This document shows, one piece after another, positions 1 through 7,524 of a DNA stretch of 42,243 nucleotides. The DNA comes from JBOHRE01 sp050732635. GTDB taxonomy: Bacteria; Gemmatimonadota; Gemmatimonadetes; Longimicrobiales; RSA9. Every line of letters begins with the position of its first letter. Within the stretch, counting starts at the first letter, position 1. The position numbers and the translations under genes were made by a program. The stretch lies in NCBI GenBank assembly GCA_050732635.1, contig JBOHRE010000020.1:1-42243 (forward strand), in the 5' to 3' direction. The notes beneath the pieces are model-generated. The model was not told the DNA's origin, searched no databases, and was given only the letters and a program-made list of their open reading frames with translations.

Positions 1-1023
1 GGCCTCGCCCGTGCGGCCGTCGAGCAGCCGCTGCACGCGCAGCAGCAGCGGCGAGCCGCCCTCCGCCATCGCCATGGTGCCGCTCGGCACCGGCTCGCGC
101 ACTGGCCCGACCCATGACGCCACCTGCGCCAGACAGCGCGCCAAGCCGAGCTGCGAGCCCGTCTGCCGCACCGCCCAGTCGTCGCACAGGTACTCCGCCG
201 ACTCGCGCAGGCGCAGCCGCGCGACCCGGTTCAGCGGCTGGAAGAAGAAGACGGACTCGATCACGCCCGCCAGCACGTGCCAGAGCGGATCGCGCCGCGC
301 GAGGTGCGCCAGCTCGTGCGCCAACCCGGCGCGCTGCTCTTCGGGCTCCAGCTCGCTCACGAAGCGCTCGGGCACACAGATCTCGCGCGTGCCCAGCGCG
401 AGCGGACTCGGGCAGCGCGGCGAGGCCGACAGCCAGACCGGCCGCCACAGACCCGCATTGCGACGGAGCTCCGCCAGCGCCGCCGCCAGCCCGCCCTCGT
501 CGAGTTGCCGGCGATCGCACAGCAACCGTTGCAGCCGCACGTGCCGCAGCCCGAGGCGGAGCAGCAGCGCCAGCGCCACGACCAACCAGCTCGCCAGCAG
601 CACTCCGGGGCCGGGAACCAGGCGATCGCGGACAGTCGGGAGCGGCGAGGAGGTCCGAGTGGCGACGTCGCCCGTCGGCTCCGTCACCTCAGCCGACGCC
701 CCGGCAGGCGCCGCCTCGTCCAACCCCACGCGGCGGGACTCGGGCTGGCGCGCGGCGCTCGCATTGGCGGAGTTCACCGAGCCCACGGCCGTCGACGCCA
801 GCTCCAACCCACCTGTGAGCGGCGCCCAGCCGAGTACGCCCTGGAGCGTGGCGGTGCCGATCGCGCCCACCAGGGCCGTCTTCCACAGCGTCTCCTTCAA
901 CGCCTCCGAACGCGTCAGCCGCCGCGTGAGTAGCCAGGCCGCGCCGAGCAGCACCGTGCTGTGCACCAGGTACGTGAGCAGCCAGGCGGATGCCGGTAGC
1001 ACCAGAACGTCCAGGATGCCCAT
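1..1023 (-). CDS. BlaR1/MecR1-type M56 zinc metallopeptidase, partial at window edge
   Basis: Translating the minus strand from the ATG at 1023 gives an open frame to the window edge (341 codons). Hydrophobic stretches near residues 10-25 and 135-150 look like membrane segments. The sequence then contains the gluzincin motif HELAH (complement of about 310-324) followed by an ESAEYLCDDWAV-type motif, the signature of M56 membrane peptidases that sense a signal and inactivate a BlaI-type repressor. Its start codon shares one base with the stop of the upstream blaI-like gene (TGATG), so the two are translationally coupled. A role in cell-wall or beta-lactam sensing is family inference; in Gemmatimonadota-type genomes such pairs are numerous and many control other targets. 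The C-terminal sensor part is outside the window. Confidence 0.9.
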   Translation of the reverse strand, partial: MGILDVLVLPASAWLLTYLVHSTVLLGAAWLLTRRLTRSEALKETLWKTALVGAIGTATLQGVLGWAPLTGGLELASTAVGSVNSANASAARQPESRRVGLDEAAPAGASAEVTEPTGDVATRTSSPLPTVRDRLVPGPGVLLASWLVVALALLLRLGLRHVRLQRLLCDRRQLDEGGLAAALAELRRNAGLWRPVWLSASPRCPSPLALGTREICVPERFVSELEPEEQRAGLAHELAHLARRDPLWHVLAGVIESVFFFQPLNRVARLRLRESAEYLCDDWAVRQTGSQLGLARCLAQVASWVGPVREPVPSGTMAMAEGGSPLLLRVQRLLDGRTGEA

Positions 1024-1427
1024 CAGTCGCCTCCCTTCTCGCGCAGCTCGGCTTCCCTGCGCTCGATCAGCTTCCGCACTCGCGCCAGATCCGACGCGTC
1101 CACATCGCCTTCGGCCAGCAGATGATTCACCAGCGCCGCGACGTCCCCCTCGAACAGCCGATCCGCCAGCTCCGAAAGCTCAGACACCATCGAGCGCCGC
1201 ACGCGTTGCGGCTCCACCGCGGCCCGATACACGTACTGCCTGCCTGTGGTACGGTGGGCGACGACACTTTTCTTCTCCAACCGCGACAGCAGCGTCGCCA
1301 CCGTGCTCTGCGCCAGCTCCCGTTCCGGCCGGAGCGCCTCCTGCACCTGCACCACGGTCGCTTCGCCGCGCCGCCACAACACGCGCAGAATCTCCAGTTG
1401 CAGCTCGGTCAGTGCGAACTCGGCCAT
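1023..1427 (-). CDS. blaI: BlaI/MecI/CopY-family winged-helix repressor
   Basis: This 134-residue protein begins MAEFALTELQLEILRVLW and carries the recognition helix region VVQVQEAL..ELAQSTVATLLSRLEKKSVV, typical of the Penicillinase_R (BlaI) family, followed by a dimerisation helix region after about residue 85. Length matches the family (about 120-140). BlaI proteins bind dyads as dimers and are released when an M56 partner is activated; that partner is encoded directly downstream with a one-base stop/start overlap. A candidate operator and promoter lie just upstream (1455-1498), consistent with autoregulation. The target genes beyond its own operon cannot be read from this window. The family is clear; the inducer is unknown. 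Confidence 0.93.
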   Translation of the reverse strand: MAEFALTELQLEILRVLWRRGEATVVQVQEALRPERELAQSTVATLLSRLEKKSVVAHRTTGRQYVYRAAVEPQRVRRSMVSELSELADRLFEGDVAALVNHLLAEGDVDASDLARVRKLIERREAELREKGGD

Positions 1428-1454
1428 GGTCGTCCTTTGCTTGGTGGCGGGCTG

Positions 1455-1498
1455 ACTTCTACGGCTGTAATACTACGCCTGTCGATACAGCCGCGCAA
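1455..1498 (-). promoter_or_regulatory. Candidate blaI promoter with overlapping BlaI-type operator
   Basis: On the minus strand TTGCGC (1493-1498) and TAGTAT (1470-1475) are separated by 17 bases and lie 43-71 bases upstream of the blaI ATG. The segment around the -10 reads AGTATTACAGCCGTAGAAG, close to the known BlaI box core TACA-N2-TGTA (one mismatch, TACA-GC-CGTA). An 8-bp perfect inverted repeat CGGCTGTA/TACAGCCG (1462-1469 and 1486-1493) spans the promoter spacer. Binding is inferred, not shown. Confidence 0.5.
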
Positions 1499-1821
1499 GA
1501 GGATTCGCGCTGGCCCGAGACGCGCAGCGGAGGTGATCGCGAACTCGCCGCGGATTGCGGAGCTGCTACGACGCGAGGATGTTTGGGCAGGAGGAGCACT
1601 GAATGCGACCGGGTACCAGCCGTGGGTGCGCGACGGCGTGCGCGTGAGCAGGAACGGACGACAGCTGTCACGTGCGCCAGACAAAGCTGACCGCACTGAT
1701 GCAGAGACTGGATTCGCCTTGAGAACATGCCCGAGCCGCGGCCGGGCTCGTCGCACTCTAGCACGGCGTCCCGACCAGCGATGCGCGCCGGCGAGGGCCG
1801 GCTGATCAACGCCCTCGCCCG
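1499..1821. other. Intergenic stretch with no convincing gene
   Basis: The roughly 320 bases between the blaI promoter and the dodecin terminator contain several open frames on both strands. Their translations are Arg/Ser/Pro-rich without family features, so no gene is called. No RNA gene or strong repeat was seen. Confidence 0.5.
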
Positions 1822-1824
1822 CGA

Positions 1825-1856
1825 CAAAGCCCCGGTGCTATAACTGCCACCGGGGC
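1825..1856 (-). terminator. Intrinsic terminator downstream of dodecin
   Basis: A 9-bp perfect GC stem (GCCCCGGTG 1829-1837 with CACCGGGGC 1848-1856) is followed on the minus strand by a short TTTG tract. It lies about 25 bases after the dodecin stop codon. Confidence 0.75.
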
Positions 1857-1880
1857 CTCGTTGATCGAGTGGAGCTGACC

Positions 1881-2090
1881 TCAGTGTCCCTTCACGAGGA
1901 AGGTGACATTGCAGGTGGCGCGATAGCGTACGATGCGGTTGTTCTCGACCACTGCCTTCATACTGCTGATCCAGATCTCCTGAATGTTGTCGACCGTCTT
2001 GGATGTCTCGGCCAGAGCGCTCTTGGCCGCATCATCCCAACTGCTGTCGGACTCCGCGATCACCTCGATGACCTTCGCGATACTCGACAT
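1881..2090 (-). CDS. Dodecin (flavin-storage protein)
   Basis: This 69-residue protein starts MSSIAKVIEVIAESDSSWDD and continues with ASKTVDNIQEIWISSMKAVVENN, which matches the dodecin family along its full length. Dodecins assemble into hollow dodecamers that bind flavins (often riboflavin, lumichrome or FMN) stacked against an aromatic residue; W40 in the IQEIWI strand is the likely stacking residue. The role is cytoplasmic flavin buffering and protection. It is a single-gene unit, with its own terminator downstream and a tRNA gene upstream on the same strand. Family assignment is strong; the preferred ligand cannot be read from sequence. Confidence 0.95.
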   Translation of the reverse strand: MSSIAKVIEVIAESDSSWDDAAKSALAETSKTVDNIQEIWISSMKAVVENNRIVRYRATCNVTFLVKGH

Positions 2091-2197
2091 CGCTGCCTCC
2101 GGCTAGAGTTCTGCGACCGGCCCGGCAGCCGGCCGCTCGTGTATATTGCCAGGGGAGAGCTCCATCATCTATCGGCACAATCCGCAAGCATAGCAGT

Positions 2198-2228
2198 AAA
2201 GCCCCACCAGCCGAATGCCGATGGGGCT
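2198..2228 (-). terminator. Terminator after tRNA-Ala
   Basis: AGCCCCA (2200-2206) pairs with TGGGGCT (2222-2228), with extra pairing possible inside the loop. On the minus strand the stem runs into a TTTA tract. It lies 12 bases past the mature 3' end of the tRNA. Confidence 0.65.
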
Positions 2229-2240
2229 CGTTACGTCGAG

Positions 2241-2313
2241 TGGAGCTGACCGGGATCGAACCGGTGACCCCCTGCTTGCAAAGCAGGTGCTCTCCCAGCT
2301 GAGCTACAGCCCC
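2241..2313 (-). tRNA. tRNA-Ala (anticodon TGC)
   Basis: The minus strand folds as a 73-nt cloverleaf. The acceptor arm is GGGGCTG paired with CAGCTCC, with one G-T pair. The D-arm is AGCTCAGCTGGGAGAGC, the anticodon arm is CCTGC-TTTGCAA-GCAGG with anticodon TGC, and the T-arm carries GTTCGATCC. The discriminator base is A, as usual for alanine. The 3' CCA is not encoded (the next bases are CTCG), so it must be added after transcription. Confidence 0.97.
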
Positions 2314-2429
2314 GACATAGACCTTTAGTTTAGCGAGTTTCCGGGCCGAACGGTAGCGCGGGCGGCCGTGTGCGGCCGCGCCGCGGGTCGTATTTTCCGG
2401 CCTCATCGCCTTTCTACCTGGAGCCGACC

Positions 2430-4475
2430 ATGGAGTTCGCATTCCGCGTGGTGGCGCGCTGGCGCGTCGTCGTGCTGTCCTTGGCGCTGTGCGGCAGCGC
2501 CCTGCCCAACGGCAGGAGAGCCGCGGCACAGCAGCCGTTCCTGCTCGATGCCGAAACGCGGCAACTGCTGCACGAGGCGCTGAGCGGCGAGCGCGCGAAG
2601 GACCACGTGATCCAGATCACGCGGCATCATCGGATCCAGGGCTCGCGCGGGTTTCGCGACGCGGCGAATTACGTGCTCGCGTCGCTGCGCGCGGCGGGCT
2701 TCGGCGGGGAGCGGGCGTGGATCGAGTCGTTTCCGTCCGATGGGCGCGTGCACTATCAGACCTGGCAGTCGCCCTCCGGCTGGCACATCGAGGCCGCCGA
2801 GCTGCGTATGGTCGAGCCGCACGCCGAGCGCATTGTGGGTTATCCCGAGATCGCCATGAGCGTGATGACGTACTCGAACGCGGGCGAGGCGACGGCCGAG
2901 CTGGTCTGGGTGGGCCCGGGCACGCGGCCGGAGGACTACGCCGGCAGGGACGTGCGGGACAGGTTCGTGCTGTGCACGGGGTATGGCGGCAGTGTGCACC
3001 GGCTGGCGGTGCTGGAGCACGGCGCGGCCGGCGTGGTCTGCTACCTCGACGACGAGCGGGCGCAGGAGTACCCGGACATGCTGCAGTACACGGGCATGTG
3101 GCCGCTGACGGAGGAGCTGGAGCGCGTGCGCTTCGGCTTCAACCTGACGAATCGTCAGGGTGAGCGGCTGCGGGCGCTGCTCGAATCCGGCGAGCGAGTG
3201 GTGCTGCACGGCCGGGTCGAGGGGCCGGGGCTCGAGCCGTTCTTCATGGATGTGCCGGTGGCGGAGATCCGCGGCGCGGAGCGGCCCGACGAGGTGCTCG
3301 TCTTCAGCGCACACCTCGACCACCCGAAGGAGTCGGCGAACGACAACGCATCGGGCTCGGCCGCGCTGCTCGACATCGCACGCGCGCTGCGCGAGCTGAT
3401 CGACGCCGGCCGGCTGCCGGCGCCGAAGCGCACGCTGCGCTTCATGTGGGTGCCGGAGTGGTACGGCACGATGGCGTACATCGACGCGCACCCGGAGCTG
3501 CGCGGGCCCGCGCTGGGCGGCTCGGTGCTGGCGAACATCAACATGGACATGGTCGGCGAGCACCTGGAGCTGCTGCACTCGCGCATGATCCTGACGCGCA
3601 CGCCGGCGTCCATTCCCTCGGTGCTGAACGACGTCGTCGCCGACATGGCGCGGCTGGTCGATGCGACGGAGATCCGCACGCCGCGTGGCAGTCTATCCGC
3701 GTTCAACTATCGGATCACGCCGTACAGCGGCGGCAGCGACCACATGATGTTCATCGAACGGAAGATCCCGGGCGTCATGATCGTGCACGACCCCGATTAC
3801 ACGCACCACACGTCGGAGGACACGCCGGACAAGGTCGACCCGGTCGAGCTCGAGCGCAGCGAGCTGCTGGCGACAGGCGCACTGTGGTACCTGGCGAACC
3901 TCGAGTCTGCCCGGGCCGCCGAGCTGGCCTGGCTCGCGGGCGCCAATGCCGCCCAGCGTCTGGCACTGGCGGCGCGCAGTGCGGCGGCCCTGGGCGACGC
4001 GCGCGACGCGCAGAATCGGCTGGCCCACGCCCTGGAGTGGGAGCGCGCCACGCTGGAATCGATTCTCAGCTACAATGACGACACGGAGGCAGAGTCAGCG
4101 GTCGCCGCTCAGGTCGCGCTGCTGGAGTCGCAGCACGCGGGCCTGCGCGAGCAGCTACTGGCGACGCTGCCGCGCACGGCAGTCGCGAGCGCCGCGGATG
4201 ACGCACGGATCCCGGTCCGGCGCACGCGCGGGCCGCTCGATTTCGGGCTGCCAGCGAGCGCGGTGCCGGCGGAGCGCGCGGCCTGGTACGCGTCGGCGGA
4301 CAATCCGATTCGCGGCGACATCGGATTCGAGCTCGTCAACTTCATCGACGGCCGACGCAGTGTGCGCGAGATACGCGACGCGCTGGCGGCCGAGTTCGAG
4401 CCGCTGCCGACGGCGGCCGTGGCGCGTTATCTGGAGGATCTGATCGCTGCCGGAGTGCTGGAATGGAGGCGTTGA
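2430..4475 (+). CDS. Exported M28-family zinc peptidase with PA domain
   Basis: From the ATG at 2430 the product is 681 residues with an N-terminal signal peptide (hydrophobic VVVLSLALCGSALP, cleavage near AAAQ). A PA-like insert around residues 150-220 (RDRFVLCTGYGGS...GAAGVVCYLDDE) precedes the catalytic domain. M28 metal-site motifs are visible: HLDH near residue 294, NDNASGSAALLDIAR, PEWYGT, and SGGSDHMMF with a downstream HHTSEDTPDKVD. It is probably a secreted aminopeptidase. The last ~50 residues (LVNFIDGRRSVREIRDAL..YLEDLIAAGVLEW) look like a small winged-helix/PqqD-like fold, an unusual C-terminal addition. An in-frame upstream start at 2370 would add 20 residues before the signal peptide and is less likely. 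Confidence 0.88.
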   Translation: MEFAFRVVARWRVVVLSLALCGSALPNGRRAAAQQPFLLDAETRQLLHEALSGERAKDHVIQITRHHRIQGSRGFRDAANYVLASLRAAGFGGERAWIESFPSDGRVHYQTWQSPSGWHIEAAELRMVEPHAERIVGYPEIAMSVMTYSNAGEATAELVWVGPGTRPEDYAGRDVRDRFVLCTGYGGSVHRLAVLEHGAAGVVCYLDDERAQEYPDMLQYTGMWPLTEELERVRFGFNLTNRQGERLRALLESGERVVLHGRVEGPGLEPFFMDVPVAEIRGAERPDEVLVFSAHLDHPKESANDNASGSAALLDIARALRELIDAGRLPAPKRTLRFMWVPEWYGTMAYIDAHPELRGPALGGSVLANINMDMVGEHLELLHSRMILTRTPASIPSVLNDVVADMARLVDATEIRTPRGSLSAFNYRITPYSGGSDHMMFIERKIPGVMIVHDPDYTHHTSEDTPDKVDPVELERSELLATGALWYLANLESARAAELAWLAGANAAQRLALAARSAAALGDARDAQNRLAHALEWERATLESILSYNDDTEAESAVAAQVALLESQHAGLREQLLATLPRTAVASAADDARIPVRRTRGPLDFGLPASAVPAERAAWYASADNPIRGDIGFELVNFIDGRRSVREIRDALAAEFEPLPTAAVARYLEDLIAAGVLEWRR

Positions 4476-4529
4476 CGCCATCGCGTACCGTCGCCGCCCG
4501 GCGAGTCCGAAAGCACAGCGTGGCGAGCG

Positions 4530-4555
4530 GGCCCGGCGAGACGATTCGCCGGGCC
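4530..4555. terminator. Stem-loop at the M28/cupin convergent junction
   Basis: GGCCCGGCGA (4530-4539) and TCGCCGGGCC (4546-4555) form a perfect 10-bp stem with a six-base loop, between two convergent genes. There is no T-tract on either strand, so it may terminate weakly or stabilise 3' ends. Confidence 0.45.
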
Positions 4556-4568
4556 GCCGCCGACTTCG

Positions 4569-5044
4569 CTAGTTGCCCCGTGCCGCCACCGGATTCACCA
4601 GCTCGATGGTGAATGGGCCCATGCCGTGAAGCTGGATCACGGTCTCGCCCTTCGCGCCGCCGTAATGTGGCATCTCCGGCGGGACGAAGAGGTAGTCGCC
4701 CGCGGTGTACTCCGTGAGCTCCTCGTTCTCGACCCGGCCCATGGCCAGCAGGAAAGTGCCCGAGAGCACGGTGAGATTCTCGCCTTCGGGTGCCAGTGCG
4801 CCGGGAAGCGATAGCCATCGGGGAACTTCAGACGCAGCGTGTACGGCTGATCCGCCACACTGGGGTCACCCTGGACGGTCAGCATCATGCCCGGCGCAAA
4901 GCCCGGCACCTGCGGATCCACCCATTCCAGCGTGTTCGCTGCGGTGGCCTTCATCTTCGGCTTCGGCGAGTCCTGCGCTGCCACGGGCGCGGCGAGAATG
5001 GCGCAGGCGAGAAGTACAGTCGAGCAGCGGAGTGCCGCTGTCAA
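4569..5044 (-). pseudogene. Exported cupin-domain protein, interrupted by a one-base deletion
   Basis: Two overlapping minus-strand frames join into one cupin protein. The first half has a signal peptide (LTAALRCSTVLLACAILAAPVAAQ) and ends in KFPDGYRFPAHWHP. The second half, in the other frame, resumes as EGENLTVLSGTFLLAMG and ends TIELVNPVAARGN. At about 4790-4796 the minus strand reads CACCCGAAGG; one extra C restores HWHPEGENLT, the expected cupin metal-binding motif. The restored product is about 158 residues, with the putative start a TTG at 5044 (the weakest part of the call). Exported single-domain cupins of this type are common, but their substrates are unknown. The break may be a real lesion or an assembly indel in a C run. 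Confidence 0.8.
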
Positions 5045-5084
5045 ACGGACGCGCGTATGGCAAAGGGGTCGGTCGCGAGCCCAA

Positions 5085-5120
5085 ATGCCGATCGCCCCAG
5101 CCCCAGCCCCAGCCCCATAA
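5085..5120 (+). other. Possible leader mini-ORF, 11 codons of Pro-Ala repeats
   Basis: ATG at 5085 opens an 11-codon frame encoding MPIAPAPAPAP, ending TAA. It is built on a GCCCCA hexamer repeated four times (5094-5117). It lies 39 bases before a strong terminator-like hairpin and about 90 bases before the FAD oxidoreductase start. Leader-peptide function is speculative; the simplest alternative is a chance frame across a hexanucleotide repeat. Confidence 0.2.
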
Positions 5121-5158
5121 CACGGAATACGACTTGCACCTGCGCAGCCCGCAGATAT

Positions 5159-5188
5159 CGCCGACGGCAGGCTGCCGTCGGCGTTTTT
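5159..5188 (+). terminator. Strong plus-strand intrinsic terminator just upstream of the FAD-Rieske gene
   Basis: CGCCGACGGCAG (5159-5170) and CTGCCGTCGGCG (5172-5183) are perfectly complementary and are followed by five T residues. It is oriented on the plus strand and ends 22 bases before the FAD-Rieske ATG. The gene to its left is on the opposite strand and starts at 5044, so no obvious plus-strand gene needs it. It may be an attenuator in the leader of the downstream gene or the end of a small RNA. Confidence 0.75.
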
Positions 5189-5209
5189 CACGTGCATGGT
5201 CTGGTGAGA

Positions 5210-6733
5210 ATGGCAGAGGAGACGCGGCAGACGCTGCCGCTCTGGAGCGAGGCGGAGCTGCCGCGCTATGCGGCGCTGCAGAAGAGCCGGAGACCGCTCG
5301 ATGTGGACGTCTGCGTGGTCGGCGCCGGCATTGCCGGCATGATGAGCGCGTACCTGCTCGCGCGTGAGGGGCTGCGCGTCGCAGTGCTCGAAGATGGCGA
5401 GATCGCCAGCGGCGAGACCGGTCGCACGACGGCGCATCTGTCGAACGCGCTCGACGACCGCTACACCCGACTGGAGAAGGTGCACGGCGCAGACGGCGCG
5501 CGGCTGGCGGCTGCGAGTCACGGCGAAGCGATCCGGTTGCTGGAGGAGGCGACGTCGCGCGAATCGATCGACTGTGATTTCGGCCGGCTGGACGGCTACC
5601 TCTTCGCCGGCCCGGGCACGGACCGCGCGTTCCTGGAGCGTGAGCGCGAGGCGGCGCGCCGCGCTGGTCTGACCGGGGTCGAGCTGGTCGAGGCGCCACC
5701 GGCGAGGCTGTGGGACGGGCCCGCGCTACGCTTCCCCGACCAGGCGCAGTTCCATCCGGTTCGCTTCCTTGCCGGCCTGGCGATCGCGCTCGAGCGGCTG
5801 GGCGTGCTGCTCCACACCGACACATTCGTCTCGGCAGTGCGCGAGAACGAGCTCAGCGTCGAGCTCGAGACGCGCAACGGCGGGCGCGTGGTCGCCGAAT
5901 GGGCGGTGATCGCGACCAACTCGCCCGTCACCGACCTGATCATCACGCCGAGCAAGATCGAGCCGTACCGAACCTACGTGGTCACCTTCGAGGTGTCGCA
6001 CGGCAGCGTCCCCGCCGGGCTATACTGGGACACACTCGACCCGTACCATTATGTGCGGCTGCAGCGCGGGCCTGCGGACACCGACTACCTCATCGTGGGC
6101 GGCGCGGACGAGCGAACGGGTGAGGCCGGCAATGGCGTGCTGGCGTTCGCCGGGCTCGAACGGTGGACGCGCGAGCGCTTCCCCACTGCCGACACTGTTC
6201 GCTACGCCTGGTCCGGGCAGGTGCTCGAGCCGTTCGACCACCTCGCCTTCATCGGCCGTCAATCGGGCAAAGACCGCATCTTCGTGATCACCGGCGATTC
6301 CGGCCACGGCATGACGCATGGTGCGCTGGGCGCGGCGCTGCTGCGCGACCTGATCGCCGGCCGCCCGAATCCGTGGGCGGAGCTCTACGACCCGGGCCGC
6401 ATCTCGATGCACGCCGCGAAGGAGTACCTCCGAGGTGGCGCGAACGTGCTGCGGCATTATGCCGAGCGGCTGCGCGGCGGCGAGGTGGAGAGCGAGGACG
6501 AGATCGCCGAGGAGGCCGGCGCGGTCGTGGCGCGTGACGGTGAGAGGCTGGCCGTCTATCGCGACCAGAACGGCAAGCTGCACCGCCGCTCCGCGATCTG
6601 CACGCACGCCGGCTGTGTCGTGCACTGGAACGCGACCGAACGGAGCTGGGACTGCCCGTGCCACGGCTCGCGCTTCGACCCGTTCGGTCAGGTGCTGAAC
6701 GGGCCGGCGGGCGCGCCCCTCGAGGCGCCCTAG
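5210..6733 (+). CDS. FAD-dependent oxidoreductase fused to a Rieske [2Fe-2S] domain
   Basis: From the ATG at 5210 the product is 507 residues. Residues about 25-55 hold the dinucleotide-binding motif VVGAGIAGMMSAYLLAREGLR followed by an acidic strand end (VLE), typical of DAO-type flavoenzymes. The region up to about residue 380 includes RTYVVTFEV and the GDSGHGMTHGALGA FAD-contact motif. The last ~75 residues form a Rieske domain with CTHAGCVV and CPCHGSRFD, giving the C-x-H and C-x2-H cluster ligands. This architecture is a known cytoplasmic family (YhfW-like) of unknown substrate. There is no signal peptide. The restriction of expression suggested by the upstream hairpin is inference. Confidence 0.92.
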   Translation: MAEETRQTLPLWSEAELPRYAALQKSRRPLDVDVCVVGAGIAGMMSAYLLAREGLRVAVLEDGEIASGETGRTTAHLSNALDDRYTRLEKVHGADGARLAAASHGEAIRLLEEATSRESIDCDFGRLDGYLFAGPGTDRAFLEREREAARRAGLTGVELVEAPPARLWDGPALRFPDQAQFHPVRFLAGLAIALERLGVLLHTDTFVSAVRENELSVELETRNGGRVVAEWAVIATNSPVTDLIITPSKIEPYRTYVVTFEVSHGSVPAGLYWDTLDPYHYVRLQRGPADTDYLIVGGADERTGEAGNGVLAFAGLERWTRERFPTADTVRYAWSGQVLEPFDHLAFIGRQSGKDRIFVITGDSGHGMTHGALGAALLRDLIAGRPNPWAELYDPGRISMHAAKEYLRGGANVLRHYAERLRGGEVESEDEIAEEAGAVVARDGERLAVYRDQNGKLHRRSAICTHAGCVVHWNATERSWDCPCHGSRFDPFGQVLNGPAGAPLEAP

Positions 6734-6822
6734 CTCGCTGCTGCGACTGGACCGGCCGGCGGCCGCAGCCTAGGTTTTCCCACCCAAGCCGTGCATTCCC
6801 CCTCAGCGCACCGGAGGCACCT

Positions 6823-7491
6823 ATGCGCAGCATTGCATCGGGTCTCGTCCTCTTCTCGCTGGCCGCTCCCGCGGCCGCGCAGCAGGACCACGCGCAGCAC
6901 GCCCCGCCCGCAGCCGACGACGCGGCACAGCAGTCGGTCCTGCCTGAAGGCTGGCGCATGCGACTCGACCGCGCGAACGCGAATCCGGCCGAGGTCCGCT
7001 TTACCACAATGGATCCGGGCTGGCACGTCACGACCGGGCCTGCCGCGATCTTCTACCGCGCCGAATCGACCGCCAGCGGCGCATTCCGCGCGCAGGCGGC
7101 GATCCATCTGATGAAGCCCTCGGAGCACGCCGAAGCGTACGGCTTCTTCATCGGTGGCCGGAACCTCGATCAGGATGACCAGGACTACCTTTACTTCCTG
7201 GTTCGCCAGGACGGGAAGTACCTGATCAAGCACCGCGCGGGCAGTGAGACGCACACGATCGTCGACTGGACGGATCACCCCGCGGTGGTGAAGGGCTCGA
7301 CCGAGGGCTCGGTCAAGAACGTGCTCGCGATCGACGCCGGTCCGTCGGAGCTGGCCTTCTACGTGAACGGGCAGGAAGTCGAGCGGCTCGAGCGGCCGGC
7401 CTACGCGAACACCGATGGTGTCGTCGGGCTGCGCGTGAACCACCGGCTGGACGTGCACATCGAATCCCTCACTGTCGAGCCGCAGGGTTGA
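6823..7491 (+). CDS. Exported LamG/DUF1080-like carbohydrate-binding-fold protein
   Basis: The 222-residue product starts at the ATG at 6823, preceded by a GGAGG ribosome site about six bases upstream. A signal peptide (SGLVLFSLAAPAAAQQ) is followed by a His/Ala/Pro/Gln-rich linker. The body, with MDPGWHVTTGPAAIFYRAE, FFIGGRNLDQDDQDYLYFLVRQDG and DGVVGLRVNHRLDVHI, has the strand pattern of a concanavalin-like (LamG or 3-keto-disaccharide hydrolase-type) jelly roll. No catalytic motif is recognisable. Secretion and a binding role are inferred. It follows the FAD-Rieske gene by 89 bases and may share its transcript. Confidence 0.7.
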   Translation: MRSIASGLVLFSLAAPAAAQQDHAQHAPPAADDAAQQSVLPEGWRMRLDRANANPAEVRFTTMDPGWHVTTGPAAIFYRAESTASGAFRAQAAIHLMKPSEHAEAYGFFIGGRNLDQDDQDYLYFLVRQDGKYLIKHRAGSETHTIVDWTDHPAVVKGSTEGSVKNVLAIDAGPSELAFYVNGQEVERLERPAYANTDGVVGLRVNHRLDVHIESLTVEPQG

Positions 7492-7524
7492 GCATTGCGG
7501 GCGACGTCGCCACGCCGCAGTAGC

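Noticed and set aside
11..1690. Long plus-strand ORF (559 codons)
   Set aside because: It is antisense to the M56 and BlaI genes, whose minus-strand translations have clear motifs. The plus product is Ser/Arg/Pro-rich, typical of a GC-rich shadow frame.
5094..5117. Minisatellite of functional interest (GCCCCA x4)
   Set aside because: It is too short to separate from chance in GC-rich DNA; it is kept only as part of the attenuator hypothesis.
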